A DNA stretch of 64,000 nucleotides from Paralithodes platypus. Lineage: Eukaryota > Arthropoda > Malacostraca > Decapoda > Lithodidae. This document shows, piece by piece, positions 11,450 to 23,461 of this stretch; position 1 is the stretch's first letter; every line of letters begins with the position of its first letter. The translations under genes were made by a program, and so were the position numbers. The stretch is from NCBI GenBank assembly GCA_032716605.1, contig CM064512.1:24119810-24183809 (forward strand), in the 5' to 3' direction. Under the pieces are notes generated by a model, which made no database searches, was not told the DNA's origin, and worked only from the letters and a program-made list of their open reading frames with translations.

Positions 11450-14400
11450 AATTGAATTTATTAATAGAAATCTTGGCACCGCAACAACAAGGTCATAGGC
11501 GCCGAACAAGCTAATATATTTGCAGAAAACTAAAATCGTAAAACAACATGTGTAAAATTAGATATCAAAGTAAAATCAATGCAATCATACAAACTGAAAG
11601 AGTCCAGCCTTTTTCAAAAATAAAAACACATCGTCTCCAGGGGAACCAGCCTCCCCTCCAAGCACAGAAGAGAGACAGTAAGTACCCTCTGCCTTCCAGT
11701 GCCGCAAAAGCAACCTCCGACGTAATTCGACCAAACTGGGACACTCAACCAGCAAGTGCCTGGCATTAAGGGGAACTAGACAGTCATCGAACAATGGCGG
11801 TACACCTCCACACATAAGGAACTCATGTGTGAGCCTTGTATGTCCAATGCGGAGGCGAGCCGAAGCAGTTTCCAATTTGAGAGGAATGGTAGGGCAAGCT
11901 CCTGGCGAGACTAATTTGTTAACTTCCCTGAGCTTATTAGCAGTAACACAATCCCACTGTGCCTGCCAACAAGCACGAACAGCAAACATGAGAGGAGTAG
12001 GCAGATCTGAAGCAGGCAGACGGTAATTTACATTTGAAGGTCTCAAAGCTGCAGCTTTCGCCAAAGCATCCATCCTTTCATTACCTTTGACACCAACATG
12101 TTCAGGAACCCAACAAAAATACACTCTTTTTCCTTGACGATGAATGAGAAACAGCCACTCTAAAATCGCTAAAGCTATAGGATGGGAAGAATTAATAGAG
12201 TCAAGAGCCATGAAAGCCCCTTGAGAATCACTAAAAATTGTAAAATGATTGTTTTGGTGAGCAAACACCAATTTCAGAGCTAAAATGATAGCAGACAATT
12301 CCGCAGTAAAAACTGAGGCAGCTAAAGGAAGACTACCTCCACGGCTGAAGTAATGGAACACAACACCAAAACCAACACCGGAGGCAGATTTAGAGCCATC
12401 AGTATACACAGGCACAGAACTATTATGACTAGAAGAATGTTCCAAAAACATATGAATCCTTCGATCCTGTAAAAAGCCTGCAGAATGACAGCTCAGGCAA
12501 GACCCAGGGTGCAATCCTTGGAATTTGCACGGGACTCACAGGAACCGTCGGCAGATTAAGCTCCTTCATAACTTCACGAACTCTATAGCCAAATGGATGA
12601 GGCATTCGAGGATGCTGACCATAATATGAAAACAAAAATTGACCCGAGACACGGGTACAAACAAGAGAGTCTGGAAGGCGCCGAATCCGAAACCAACTAC
12701 GTACAACCACAGATTGACGCAGTAAATTTAACCCCTAAGTGTCGGGGCGCAACATAAGTCGAGTTAAATAAATCTGGACTATCTGGCGGTGCGCGACATA
12801 GGTCGTGTGGCAATTTCAGCACGTAATGTTGCTGAGAGAGAGAGACAAGTGGTGGCAGGAGAGTAGCGAGCGTATGACTGCTCCAGACCACTGCGGCGAA
12901 CCTACTGACACGAATCCCACCTCCTCCCTCCCTCTCTCACTCGCTATATACGGAATTGTATGGGGAAAGTGCCTAATTACATGCTTTTTGCACTCGCGTT
13001 GCACGGTTGTTGCAAGAAAACTAGCCATCATAAAAGGATCGTTATGGTGTCATTCGAAAGCTCTGTTTATGCCCTTTCAGGGATAGATACTTGTTTTACG
13101 TTCTGGGTCATATTTAGGCATGAAAATGATCACGTAAACAGCCCTATTTTGGCTAAAAACACCCCGCTGGGCAGTACATATAAATAAACCGCCTAGCCCG
13201 CTAAATAAGGGTTAAGGGAGGTACACCAGACTCCACCAGCAAGCTGGGAATCGGAGACGACCGAAAAGCTCAGTTGCAAGACTGAGACCAGCATGATGAA
13301 CAGCATCTAGAGTCTAAAGTCTGGAGTCCGTGACAGAGGAGTACACCTCACAGCCATACGACAGTTTGGATGTGACAAATGCCTGAAACAAATGCAGTAG
13401 CGCTCTGCGATCAGCACCCCAAGAGGTGTGTGACAGAACCCTTAACAGATTCAAAGCCTTCATACACGATGCCTTCACAATTGTCAAGTGCGGAACCCAA
13501 GTCAAACGGCAATCAAACGTGAGACCCAAGTACTTTGTCTCTGCCACACAACCGAGTCTCCTGCCACAGAACATTAGATCAGGGTCTGGGTGAACCCCTC
13601 GTATTCTGCAAAAGTGCATAGCCACAGTCTTTGATGGGAAAAATAGAAAGCCCTTGGAATCAGCCCATGCAGAAATCCTGTCCAACGCAAGCTGCATACG
13701 TCTCACAATAGCAGACATGCGGGAACCAGAAAACCAGATAGCCAAGTCATCCACATATAGGCACGAGGATTCCCCAGCAGGCACAGCGTCTAGAATGCTA
13801 TTGATGGCCGCCTCAAACCGAAAATGCACTTCAGACACAACCCTGAGCGACATCTTCCTCCTGGCACAGTGGCGCAGAGAGGGAAGAACCCACACGGACC
13901 CGAAACACACGATCAGTCAAGAAGTCTCTAAGCAACACCGGCAGGCGACCACGTAATTGGAAAGCATGAAGTTGCCATAGAATTCCATGTCGCCAGGCTG
14001 CGTCATAAGCCTTCTCAAGGTAAAAAAACACAGCCTCAAGATGTTTTTTAGAGGCAAAAGCTTCACAGATTGAGGATTCAAGTCGAATAAGGTTGTCAGA
14101 AGTACACCGTAGTTTGCTGAAGCCACTCTGAGAAGGGGAGAGATGGTCACCCTTCTCCAGACACCACTCAAGTCTGACATTGATAATTTTTTCAAACAAT
14201 TTGCACACACGCAACGTTAAACAAATTGGGCGGTAATTAGAAACAGTGCAATGATCCTTTCCTGGCTTAGGAATAGGAAGGACAATGCCCAACTTCCAGC
14301 TTGCAAGCAGAGTACCCTCACCCCAAATCCTATTAAATATGTCTAATAAAAACACCAAAGAGGCATTTGGGAGATGACGAAGCATGGCATATGAGATGTC

Positions 14401-15612
14401 GTCAGGACCAGGAGCAGTGTCACCACATTCCAAGAGGGCAGCACGCAGTTCACGAATACTGAAGTCAACATTATAAGCCTCCCCGCCATGAGACCGGAAA
14501 TTAAGACCCTGTCTCTCTTGGCTACGACGGGCACTTGCACAAGGCTTGGCATCATCTTTCTGGGAGACCTTGCAAAAATTAGTAGCCAAGGCAGAGGCTA
14601 CTTCACCAGGTGCAGACACCAGATTACCTTGTATCCTGAACACTGGTGGAGAGGAGGGTGAAAACTTTCCAGAAATCTTGCGTATTCTCTTCCACACCGT
14701 AGGCAAAGGAGTGGAAGAAGTAGTCATAGAAACGTGGACCTCCATGAGCTGCGGCGAGCATCCTTCATAACCCATCGATAGCGAGCATGCGTTTGCAAAG
14801 TTGAACTTTGAGAAAGAGAACCTCTCGGTTTGCATGGTATCGACAGGAAGCGGCTTTAAAAAACCCACGAGCAAAAGAGCAGGCTGCAGTCCACCATGGT
14901 ACGGGTCTCCTGGAATATACACGCGAAGACTGTGGAATGGAACGAAGCCCCGCTTGAAACAAAGTCGTAGTAAAATAGTGGCGTGCATCATCAATAGCTG
15001 GAAAATCATGTACAGCCAAGTCAATCTCACATAGATGTCCAAAAAGAGGCCAGTCAGCCCTACCCAGACACCAGCGAGGCAAATGGGTAGTTGGAACAAA
15101 GTGAGAGGACTGGACCAACACTGGATAATGGTCACTACCATGCAGATCATCCAAAACGTCCCCGGAAAAATCAAGAGCACAGTCAGAAGTAATGGTGAGG
15201 TCAAGAACAGAAAGAGTGCCAGTCTGAACATGGAAATGTATTGGCCTCCCATCGTTCAGGACAACCAAATCCAGATCACCAAACAAGGAGGCCAGAAGCT
15301 CACCCCGAGGATTGGAAAGCGAATCCCCCCCATATTGGATGGCGACCATTAAGATCGCCAAGGAGAACAAAAGGATTTGGAAGTTGACGGATAATGGTCT
15401 CTAAATCAGCTCGCAATACTGGGACTGAAGGTGGAAGATACAGGCAACAGATGGTAAAAAACCTTTCAAGGTGCATCTGTACTGCTACAACCTGAAGGAG
15501 AGACTGTACAGTAAAGGGAGTGAATGGGACATCGGAACGACAGAAAATGGCACACCCACCACTATGACCACCAGCAAGGGGAGAAGCGGAATGGAAGACT
15601 GAATAACCCTTG
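11450..15612 (-). pseudogene. LINE A: EN-RT-RNase H non-LTR retrotransposon, 5' truncated
   Basis: One minus-strand LINE read from 15612 down. It starts inside an APE endonuclease (GGHSGGCAIF, LGDLNGRHPIWGG, then SDHYPVLV), continues into RT (PGPDDISYAML, NYRPICLTLRVCKLFEK, FYLEKAYDAAW where the first catalytic Asp is Tyr, then LYVDDLAIW) and ends in RNase H (YTDGSKS, AELSAIILAL, FSDSQGAF, WVPEHVGVKGNERMD), whose catalytic residues look intact. A C-terminal RNase H places it among I/R1/Nimb-like clades; I cannot say which. Frames shift at about 15300-15250 and 13830-13910. The 3' end is an (AATTC)n tail at about 11450. A MITE at 12732-13211 interrupts the span between RT and RNase H. Confidence 0.9.
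12732..13211 (+). mobile_element. TTAA-target (piggyBac-like) MITE, family 1 copy B
   Basis: A 480-bp insert in LINE A, bounded by TTAA at 12728-12731 and 13212-13215. Ends next to TTAA are CCCCTAAGTGTC and, read inward from the right, CCCTTATTTAGCGGG. Setting aside the insert and one TTAA keeps the LINE frame open across the site, so the boundaries are base-exact. It is inverted relative to 4044-4521. No transposase is encoded. Confidence 0.93.
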
Positions 15613-17285
15613 AGTGTTGAGTCATCTGCGTAGGAATGTATTGGATGATGAGTGGTAGATATGAGATCATTGATATGAATGAGGAACAGAGTTGGGTCCA
15701 AAACTGATCCCTGGGGAACACCAGCATTAATTGAGTGAAATTGAGAATAAAGGCCATCTACCATTACACATATTTTTCTGTTATGAAGATAAGAAGAAAT
15801 TAGTGGAACTAATGATGCAAGGCAGTAGTGTGACATCTTCGACAATAAGGATTGATGCCAGACTCTATCAAATGCCTTTGATATATCCAGTGCTATTGTA
15901 TGTGTTTCACCATGTTGGTCTGTAGCTTGGTTGATTTGATTCGTAAGACGGCAAAGAATGTCTGCAGTTGATCGACATCGTCTAAAACCATATTGCCTTT
16001 CACTGATTAATTTATTATTCTCAAGATGCTTAATTATGTGATTATTTAATATAATTTCAAAGACTTTACCAAGAGTGGAAGTTATAGCTATTGGTCTGTA
16101 GTTTGATGGATCTGAAGAGGCACCTTTTTTAGGAACTGGATGGATGTTTTCTTCTTTCCAGGGTACTGGGAAGCATGAGGTATGAGTACATAGACGGAAA
16201 AACTTTGCCAATACAGGAGCGAGCACCAAGGAGCAATTCTTAAGTACTATTGGAGGAATTTCATCTGGACCAGGAGCCTTATCTACTGAGAGATTCTGCA
16301 AAATAGTTTTGACATGTCTGGTGTGGATCTTAAGTGAGGGAATTTCAGGCGAATTAAAATTAAGTACAGTGACATCTTGATTTATTTCATCTAAGGTTGA
16401 GTTGGTGGAGAAAATATCCGCAAGAAGGTTAGCTTTACCTCGTGGGTCACTTACAAGATTGCCAGTCGGAGATTTTAATGGTGGAATGGATAAAGCAGTA
16501 GTGAAGTTGGATTTGAATGAGTTAAGAGTAGACCAAAATATTTTGTTATTATTTGGATTATTTAGAAGTTTATTTGCCTGCTTGTGGAGAAAGTTTGATT
16601 TAGTTAGGTTTAATTCAGTTTTGGCATGATTTCTGATGTTTCTAAAGTAATTAAAGGCTTCATGTGTTTTTGATCTTGTGTATGCATTGTAGGCTATTGC
16701 TTTTTGTTCAGTTACTCTAGCACAATTATGGTCAAACCATTTAGGTGAATTAGATCTTTTACTGTACTTTTGATGAGGAATAAAAGTTTCCATTCCAATT
16801 TTTACAAAATCTTGTATGTGGCTCAAGGTGGAGTGTGCATCATTAGAAAAGAAAGAGGTCCAGGGAATATCAATAAAGAAACCTTGAAGACCCTCCCAGT
16901 CTGCCCTATCGTAATGCCATTTAGTCACCAAAACAGGTTCAGAGTGGGAAGGTGTGGTAGATGATAGACAGGTAGCCTGTATCAGACAGTGATCAGAAGA
17001 TCCAAGCGGGGACCTCACTGTAACATCATAATTTTCTGAATTGGTTGTTAAAAATAAGTCCAGTAGGTGGGAATTATGATTAGGATTATCTGGTACACGG
17101 GTGGGTTGGTTGACTAGTTGAGTGAGATTAAATGAGTCTGCAAATAGCTCACATTCAAGACCAGCATCATCAGTCCTGGCTGAATGAGTGAGCCATTCAA
17201 CATTATGGACATGAAAATCACCCAACACAGTGATTTCAGAAGAAGCATTTAAGTTGAGGACACTGAGTTGTGTCCGCAATATGGA
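15613..17285 (-). pseudogene. LINE B: CR1/Jockey-type EN-RT fragment, truncated at both ends
   Basis: Minus-strand frame with the endonuclease C-terminus (LGDFHVHNVEWL, SSDHCLI), a linker, and RT blocks: APGPDEIPPIVLKNC, NYRPIAITSTLGKVFE, RQYGFRRCRSTAD, LDISKAFDRVWH, VPQGSVLDP and SYADDSTL. Immediately after SYADDSTL the sequence changes to the endonuclease of LINE A in the same frame, creating one 665-codon fusion frame (17297-15300). The 5' side meets the head of LINE C at about 17285. All RT Asp residues are present, but thumb and C-terminus are missing, so no working enzyme is expected. Confidence 0.92.
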
Positions 17286-19290
17286 GGAAGCATTCAAACG
17301 GTACCGACGCCTGAAAACTCAAGACTCTCATTCTTCCTATGTTTCTGCCCGGAATCAAGCCAAATCTGTTCTTCGACTTGCCAAACACTCTTTCATCAAT
17401 AAAAAATGCACTGAACTATCCAACTCTAGCTCTTCCCAAGCTTTCTGGCATCTAGCCAAAAACCTCTGCAACAATTTCTCTTCCTCGTCTTTCCCTTCCC
17501 TTTTCCACTCTGATGGCACAACCATCACTTCTTCCTCTGACAAAGCTAAACTCTTCGCTCAAACTTTTGCTAGAAACTCCATCTTGGATGATTCCGGTGC
17601 TATTCCTCCCTCTCCACCCTCCTCTCTCTTACTTATGCCTATTATCCTAATCTCTTCTAAAGATGTACTTTCTACCCTCTCTGGGCTTAATACTATAAGG
17701 CGTACGGTCTGGACGGTGTTCCTCCTGTTGTTCTCAAAAACTGTGCATCCGTGCTGACTCACTGCCTAGGCAAACTCTTTCGTCTCTGTCTATCCTCTAA
17801 CGTCTTCCCTTCATGCTGGAAATTTGCTCACATTCAACCTGTCTCAAAGAAGGGTGACCGCTCTCAACCCTCCAACTATCGTCCAATTGCTCTCATTTCT
17901 TGTCTTTCTAAAGTTTTTGAAACTATTCTTGCTTCCAAATTTCTTAAGCATTTCTCTTCTCATAATCTGCTCTCAGATCACCAGTATGGCTTCCTTAAGG
18001 GTCGCTCTACTGGTGATCTTCTTTCATATCTTACTAACTCTTGGTCATCCTCCTTTCGGGAATTCGGTGAGACTTTTTCTATTGCACTAGACATATCGAA
18101 AGCCTTCGATAGAGTCTGGCACACATCTTTAATTTCTAAACTACCCTCCTTCAGTTTCTATCCCTCCATCTGTGCCTTTGTCTCTAATTTCCTTTCCGGC
18201 CGTTCCATAGCCGCGGTTGTGGACGGCCATTGTTCACTTCCTCACCCTATAAACTCCGGTGTTCCACAGGGCTCTGTCCTATCTCCTATTCTCTTTCTAA
18301 TTTTTATAAATTATCTCCTCAACTGTACCTCAATTCCCATCCATTCATACGCAGACGACTCAACCTTACACTACTCCATTAGTTTATCAGAACGCCCCAG
18401 CCAGCAATCCCTCAAGGACAATCGTAATGAAGCCATAGAACTCTTAAATTCTGATCTAAATACTATCTCCAATTGGGGCAGAGAAAACCTTGTTACCTTT
18501 AATGCTTCCAAAACCCAATTTCTCCATCTATCTACCTGTAAGGAACTCCCAGCAGACAATGCCTTATTCTTCAACAATACAAAAATCAATCCTTCATCTT
18601 CTCTCAATATTCTTGGTGTCTCTTTTTCTTCTGCTCTCAGTTGGAAGGACCATATTACCAGTCTTGCTAAGGCAGCCTCCCAGAAGCTGGGTGTTCTCAA
18701 CCGCCTTAGGGGGTTCTTTTCCCCTGCACAGCTTCTTGCTCTGTACAGGGGCATAGTACGTCCTTGTATTGAGTATTGTTCACATGTGTGGGGAGGTTCC
18801 TCTCACACCGCTCTCCTAGACAAAGTTGAAAGGAAGGCCTTTCGTATCATTAACTCCCGTCCACTCACCAACTCTCTGCAATCTCTCTCTCTCCGCCGCA
18901 ATGTTTTTTTAAGAGCATCTCTCTCGCTATTCTATCGCTACTATAATAATCAGTGTTCCTCAGAGCTTTCCCAGTGTATACCACCTCCTTTACGTAGGGC
19001 ACGTGGTACCCGTCTTGCAACTCAATCCCACCCCTACTCTGTGCAACTCTCCAACCCAAGAGTGAAACGTAACTCTCGAACTTTCTTCTACTCAACAGCT
19101 GAGCTCTGGAATTCTCTACCCAGAATCAGTCTTTCCCTCTTCCTATGACTTAAATTGCTTCATACTCCGTGTGTCCAGGCATTTTGGCTCGAACGTCCCT
19201 TGATTTTGGTCCTGTCACTCTTTCAACTATGGGGGAGGCACTCGCTATAGGCAGTTCTGCCTTTTGCCTCCCTCAATCACATAGAAAAAA
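17286..19290 (+). pseudogene. LINE C: CR1/Jockey-type RT, 5' truncated, one frameshift
   Basis: Plus-strand LINE lacking the endonuclease. It begins in the EN-RT linker (EEAFKRYRRLKTQ), shifts frame near 17697, then reads open to 19148: PSNYRPIALISCLSKVFE, HQYGFLKGRSTGDLL, LDISKAFDRVWH, GVPQGSVLSPILFLI, HSYADDSTLH and the C-terminal KVERKAFRIINSRPL and AELWNSLPRIS blocks. The catalytic triad is complete. The 3' end is A-rich at about 19283-19292. It lies head-to-head with LINE B. The minus copies at 49455-50672 and 60524-60902 belong to the same family. Confidence 0.92.
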
Positions 19291-19292
19291 AA

Positions 19293-19996
19293 GAGTAATA
19301 ATAATATACGATAATTGGATACCGCAGGTCTAACCTAGTACCCTTACCTCCGTTATATAGTACATACATAATTATTATAGATAGGATTTGAAACAGTGTT
19401 TGCCCTGGGTTGAAAATCGGACCAACTACACTATTGTCAGTATCAGTTTCCTATTTGATTTGTTTAGTTACTGATATTAGATGAATGATACATGTCCTAA
19501 AGAATCGCAATATCTGGACAAATGTTGACTTTAGTCTATGGTAGATCATGAGCTGTATCTATAAAATACCAGACTTGATGAATATGCGCACCACCGGTGC
19601 CCTGTATAAATGTGTAGTTAATAGGTAACCAAGCACTTCAGCACCGAACATTTATGTTGCCTATCTCTCATATATGGTATATTACAATTATGATGCATTT
19701 CTACGGTGGTTGTCAGTTTCAGAAATGATTGAACTGAACAATATTAAAGCTGAATATATACACCATTTAATGAGGAGCACTGTATTGATAACATTTCGAA
19801 GATAGCTTCTTCAGGTCATTGATTTGTTGGATTTTGTCGTATGCCATGCTTACGGCACTTAATTAATGATTAGCCTTCGGAAGAAGAATATATTTTGTTT
19901 AAACTAGATTATACGTCTTCCTGGGCATCTGTTTAGTTATAATGCGTTAGTTACCACTTTGGTAAGCCTATAGTAAACAACATCTACTGTATATAT
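19293..19996. other. No gene seen; AT-rich spacer
   Basis: AT-rich non-coding DNA. On the minus strand at about 19788-19822 it has CCTGAAGAAGC and CGAAATGTTATCAATACAG, resembling the tail of the hammerhead-like motif at 59651-59684 but without the CTGATGA core. Confidence 0.5.
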
Positions 19997-20545
19997 GTCT
20001 ATTGCCTGACACCTTACTCACCCTTTATGAAGGTAGCCCCCGTAAGAAGGACAACCTGTGCATATTAATTAACCCGTCCAGCCCCGGCTAGTTTTGTAAT
20101 GTTTGTTCACCAGAACCTGGCCGGTTTTCAAAAAATGGTTTTATTCCAGAAACAATAGCGAATAGGTTAGGAATGAAGGAAAAACCTCGAAAAACCGCTC
20201 AAATAGCTTAAAAAATGGTCCTACAGAGCCCCCGAAAACGTATTTTACAAGAGTACAAAATTGAAGGCAATTATCCCCAAAAAACAGGTTATTGCACGCT
20301 CACGCGCACGCACGTGGACTTTGAGAGTTTTCAACCATCGGCACGGTTGCGTGGGATACGTACACAGTTCCCATACAAATCTGAGCCCTCTTGAGTGGCT
20401 ACACCTGAGGTTACGGTCGGCGCAATTAGGGTGACGCGTCAGGCGCATCGCTGGGGCTGTACGGGTTAAAGCACTTACAGGATTGACTACTTAATTTAGG
20501 GTCCATCTGACTCCGAAGTTTAGGCTCCTATGAGTTCGTGTAACT
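19997..20545 (+). repeat. TCTA-flanked dispersed repeat, copy 1 (split by a MITE)
   Basis: Left part 19997-20072 (TCTATTGCCTGACACC..., then GTAAGAAGGACAA) and right part 20466-20545 (CTTACAGGATTGACTAC, then TTAGGGTCC) are both found, uninterrupted, at 40785-40970; the left start also matches 60045-60125. Non-coding, preceded by TCTA-type sequence in all three copies. The family is unrecognised. Confidence 0.78.
20073..20465. mobile_element. TTAA-target MITE, family 2
   Basis: 393 bp bounded by TTAA at 20069-20072 and 20466-20469. Ends are CCCGTCCAGCCCCGGC and, read inward from the right, CCCGTACAGCCCCAGC. The uninterrupted copy of the host repeat at 40785-40970 acts as an empty site. Non-coding. 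Confidence 0.9.
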
Positions 20546-20830
20546 TGGTATATATAGTCTATAGTAATTAAGCTGTTAGAGTGGCTGTCTTTATGATTTT
20601 AGTTTGTAGCTACTGCTATATCTAAGGGACAGTCGCACTGGAGGTCCCCCAGCACATACTGCAGACGCATTTGTGGTGCATTTTAGAAAGTAGTATTGAT
20701 TAACAATATGTGGACATTATTATACAAAGAGAGTGATGAGCACCCCTAGATTTATTTCATGCACGTTTTCATAAATAATGTAGATGATATTTTAATATGA
20801 GTGAATGAAACTTGTATTGCTACCTTTTAG

Positions 20831-21053
20831 GGACGCAATGGACAAGGTGGGAACATTCTACTCTCCTGTTAGTACATCTTCTCTGTTCCCCAGTGTTCAT
20901 TTCCAGCCCCGGGTGAACAATGTGGACCCTTCCAACTTGGTACAACTGTCACTGCCGGGACTTTCCCTGGATATGACAGAGAGTGGTGAAGGGGAAGGAT
21001 GGAAACTACGGTCTGTCGAAAGACAATTAAGCTCGCTTCCTGAGACGGGTTCA
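20831..21053 (+). CDS. Candidate unidentified host exon (74 codons)
   Basis: An island of balanced base composition in AT-rich DNA. A plausible acceptor (TTGCTACCTTTTAG ending at 20830) opens a frame that stays open to a plausible donor CA|GTGAGT at 21054. The length is 1 + 222 nt: the first base completes a codon and the exon ends on a codon boundary. The product is rich in Ser, Pro and Leu (blocks such as TFYSPVSTSSLFPSV and LSLPGLSLDMTESGEGEGW) and I do not recognise it. No neighbouring exon is visible, so this could be an exon of a gene with long introns, a retrotransposed scrap, or chance. Confidence 0.35.
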
Positions 21054-21059
21054 GTGAGT

Positions 21060-22019
21060 AGTTCCCAAACAGTGTTTGAGATGTGGGCAGATTGGGATTA
21101 TTGTTCTATACAGTTTGTGAGAAAGACATGATAACATAAATTTGAATATATATATTCCAAATCATACAGTTATAGTCAATAAATCAGATGACTGTTGAAG
21201 ATTCTATTCTTACTATAATATACAAAATTTTCGACTGTATGCTGACTACAATGCATTAGGCATTACACACACATCTATAAGCAGCTATTTTAGACTTTTC
21301 AGCTGGTGGGTTTAAATGCACCACAGCATATTTATAAATTGGGTACAGTTGACGACACATTAACCTGCTGGTATGTTCCCACCTTACTGGGTAAATAGAT
21401 AGTGTTTTTAAAGTATAATTCGTTAATCATAACGTTATTTGGGGGGACAGAAATCGTATATGGAATTTAACAGCAAAGATAATCTTTTGAGAACTCTAAA
21501 TCCCGTTACCCTTCACATCACATCACACACATATGTTTTAACATCTGTACTTGATAAACTACAGGAAATAAATAAGGGAACACATAGAAATATGTATTCA
21601 AATCATTTTGAGACCATAATTAGGAAATGTATTTCAAATAGTGTGTCTGGAGATGGAAGATATTCAAAGAACAAGGTATAGTTAAGAGCATAAATCGTGA
21701 CACATCCATTTGAATCATTATCGAACACAAACGAAACAATACAATTATTTATTATAAGTCAAATGCTATAGAAATTGGCTTTAAAGGTTTATAGATTACT
21801 ATTGATGTAGCCTTATTAATGCTGAGAACTGTACGTAACAATATAAGAAAGAATCGAAACGAGAATGTGAAGAGCAGTTGAGGTAACAACACCGCAATAT
21901 CGGGATGTACTAACGGAGTATATATATTATATTTAAATATTCAAGTCAAAAGTAGCATTTTTGATAAGGCGAGAAACAGGGAGAATGTTATTGCTCAAAA
22001 TAGTATGCGGAACCCTAAA
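21060..22019. other. No gene seen; AT-rich spacer
   Basis: AT-rich DNA without coding signal. The frame at 21439-21681 has AT-driven composition and no motif. Confidence 0.6.
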
Positions 22020-22200
22020 ACATTTTGGAATATGGGAAGAGCCAGGTAGAGTTGGGTGGTGGCTGATAACTACCGTGTTTGATGGAGGAGCAATAATGGT
22101 TTGGTGATTCTCACAGGTAAGCCACGGTAGCCTTTTCCGTTTCTTAGTCATTAATGTGTGACCTGAAACTCATGCCACAGGGACATGTGACTTATTTCTA
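22020..22200 (+). pseudogene. Possible Tc1/mariner transposase scrap
   Basis: At 22074-22112 the plus strand encodes VFDGGAIMVW, a stop, then FS, resembling the GGGS(I/V)MVWGCFS block ahead of the second catalytic Asp in Tc1 transposases. The following residues do not clearly continue the domain and no ends are visible. A short decayed fragment at best. Confidence 0.35.
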
Positions 22201-23461
22201 CACTTTTGGTAATGCACTATATCGACGAAAATGAGGGCACGGTGTGAAAAAAACTGTGTCAAAATATCACACTGATCCAACTGTTTGTTAAGAAGTTATT
22301 CCCGAAAAACTATGTAACACGGCCTCTGAAACCCATAATAAGTCATGATATATGGCTATCACTATTTATCTCTCTCATTGTCCTACAGTAGGGTTTAACA
22401 ATTGTATTTTTGAATAAAATTAATCTCAGTGTGAACGGGGGTTGGTAACCATGTAAGATTATTATCAATGTGCAACGTTGTCAGGATGATTGGACTACTC
22501 GTTAACCCACTCAGAGTGTGAGTACCTCAGCTAGTTACATTATAAAACTGTTGTGCACTCGATTGCCATAGTCTATAGAACACACATGAATAATCGTGGA
22601 CCTCACCTATTTCTAATTATGCAATTATATATAGACAAACAAATGTATGAATGTAGTTATCTGCATACCAATTACAGAACTATATGAATTATATACTACT
22701 TATTGAAAAGCAAATTCCATCCATAATTCAATCCAGGTAGTTATAATCGCATTAAGAAAAACATGGGGTGTCCACAAATTCTTCTCCGTAGGCTAGACAC
22801 TATGGCACCCGAGCGTGCCATGACACACACACTTGGACAAAAGCCTTCTCGACTCACAAATGCCTTGGTGAGGTCGACGTAAGTAGACACAGGGTCGACG
22901 TTCTGCTCCTGACATTTTGCTTTGTAGTTGCCTTAAACTGAAAACCATGCCACCAGATCCACACTCTCTTCTGAAATTCCACATCGAAATTGGCAATATG
23001 TAAGTTGCAGAACAATGTTTGCCCCTTAGCATTAATTAAATTTCCCTTTCTTTTGTAACAATAAATGATTATATTCAGTTGAAGGTTCTCTACAAAATAC
23101 AAGGGTACACCTTCATTATTTATGTGTTTTATTATTTACAAATCCATTAAATACTTTGTTAAATATGCTAGTGCTAACGTTAAAAAACGGAAGAAAGTTG
23201 CCATTCAGCTTTAAGGCCGGGCAGCTTCCACCCACAAAACAAACCAAAGGATGCATTTGTTATTAAAATATCGGATGGCTCACCAACAATATTGGATTTC
23301 GCTCCTAACAGGAATATTTGGCAGGAGATACTGAATTGGAGGTGATCAAATTATATATTTTCTTTTGTGAAAAAGTATTGCAATTATATATATATATTGG
23401 GAAGCTGCAGGCATCACCCGCAAAGGGCGGTACTCCCGGGACGTGCAACAGGTGGGTGTTA
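22201..23461. other. No gene seen; AT-rich spacer
   Basis: AT-rich DNA with short overlapping minus frames at 22793-23102 that show no domain or consistent codon use. Confidence 0.55.

Noticed and set aside
22495..22560. TTAACCCACTCAGAG as a possible MITE end
   Set aside because: I found no partner end with GGGTTAA at a suitable distance.
22793..23102. Two overlapping minus frames that might be an exon
   Set aside because: They disagree in frame, lack splice sites that make sense, and show no domain.
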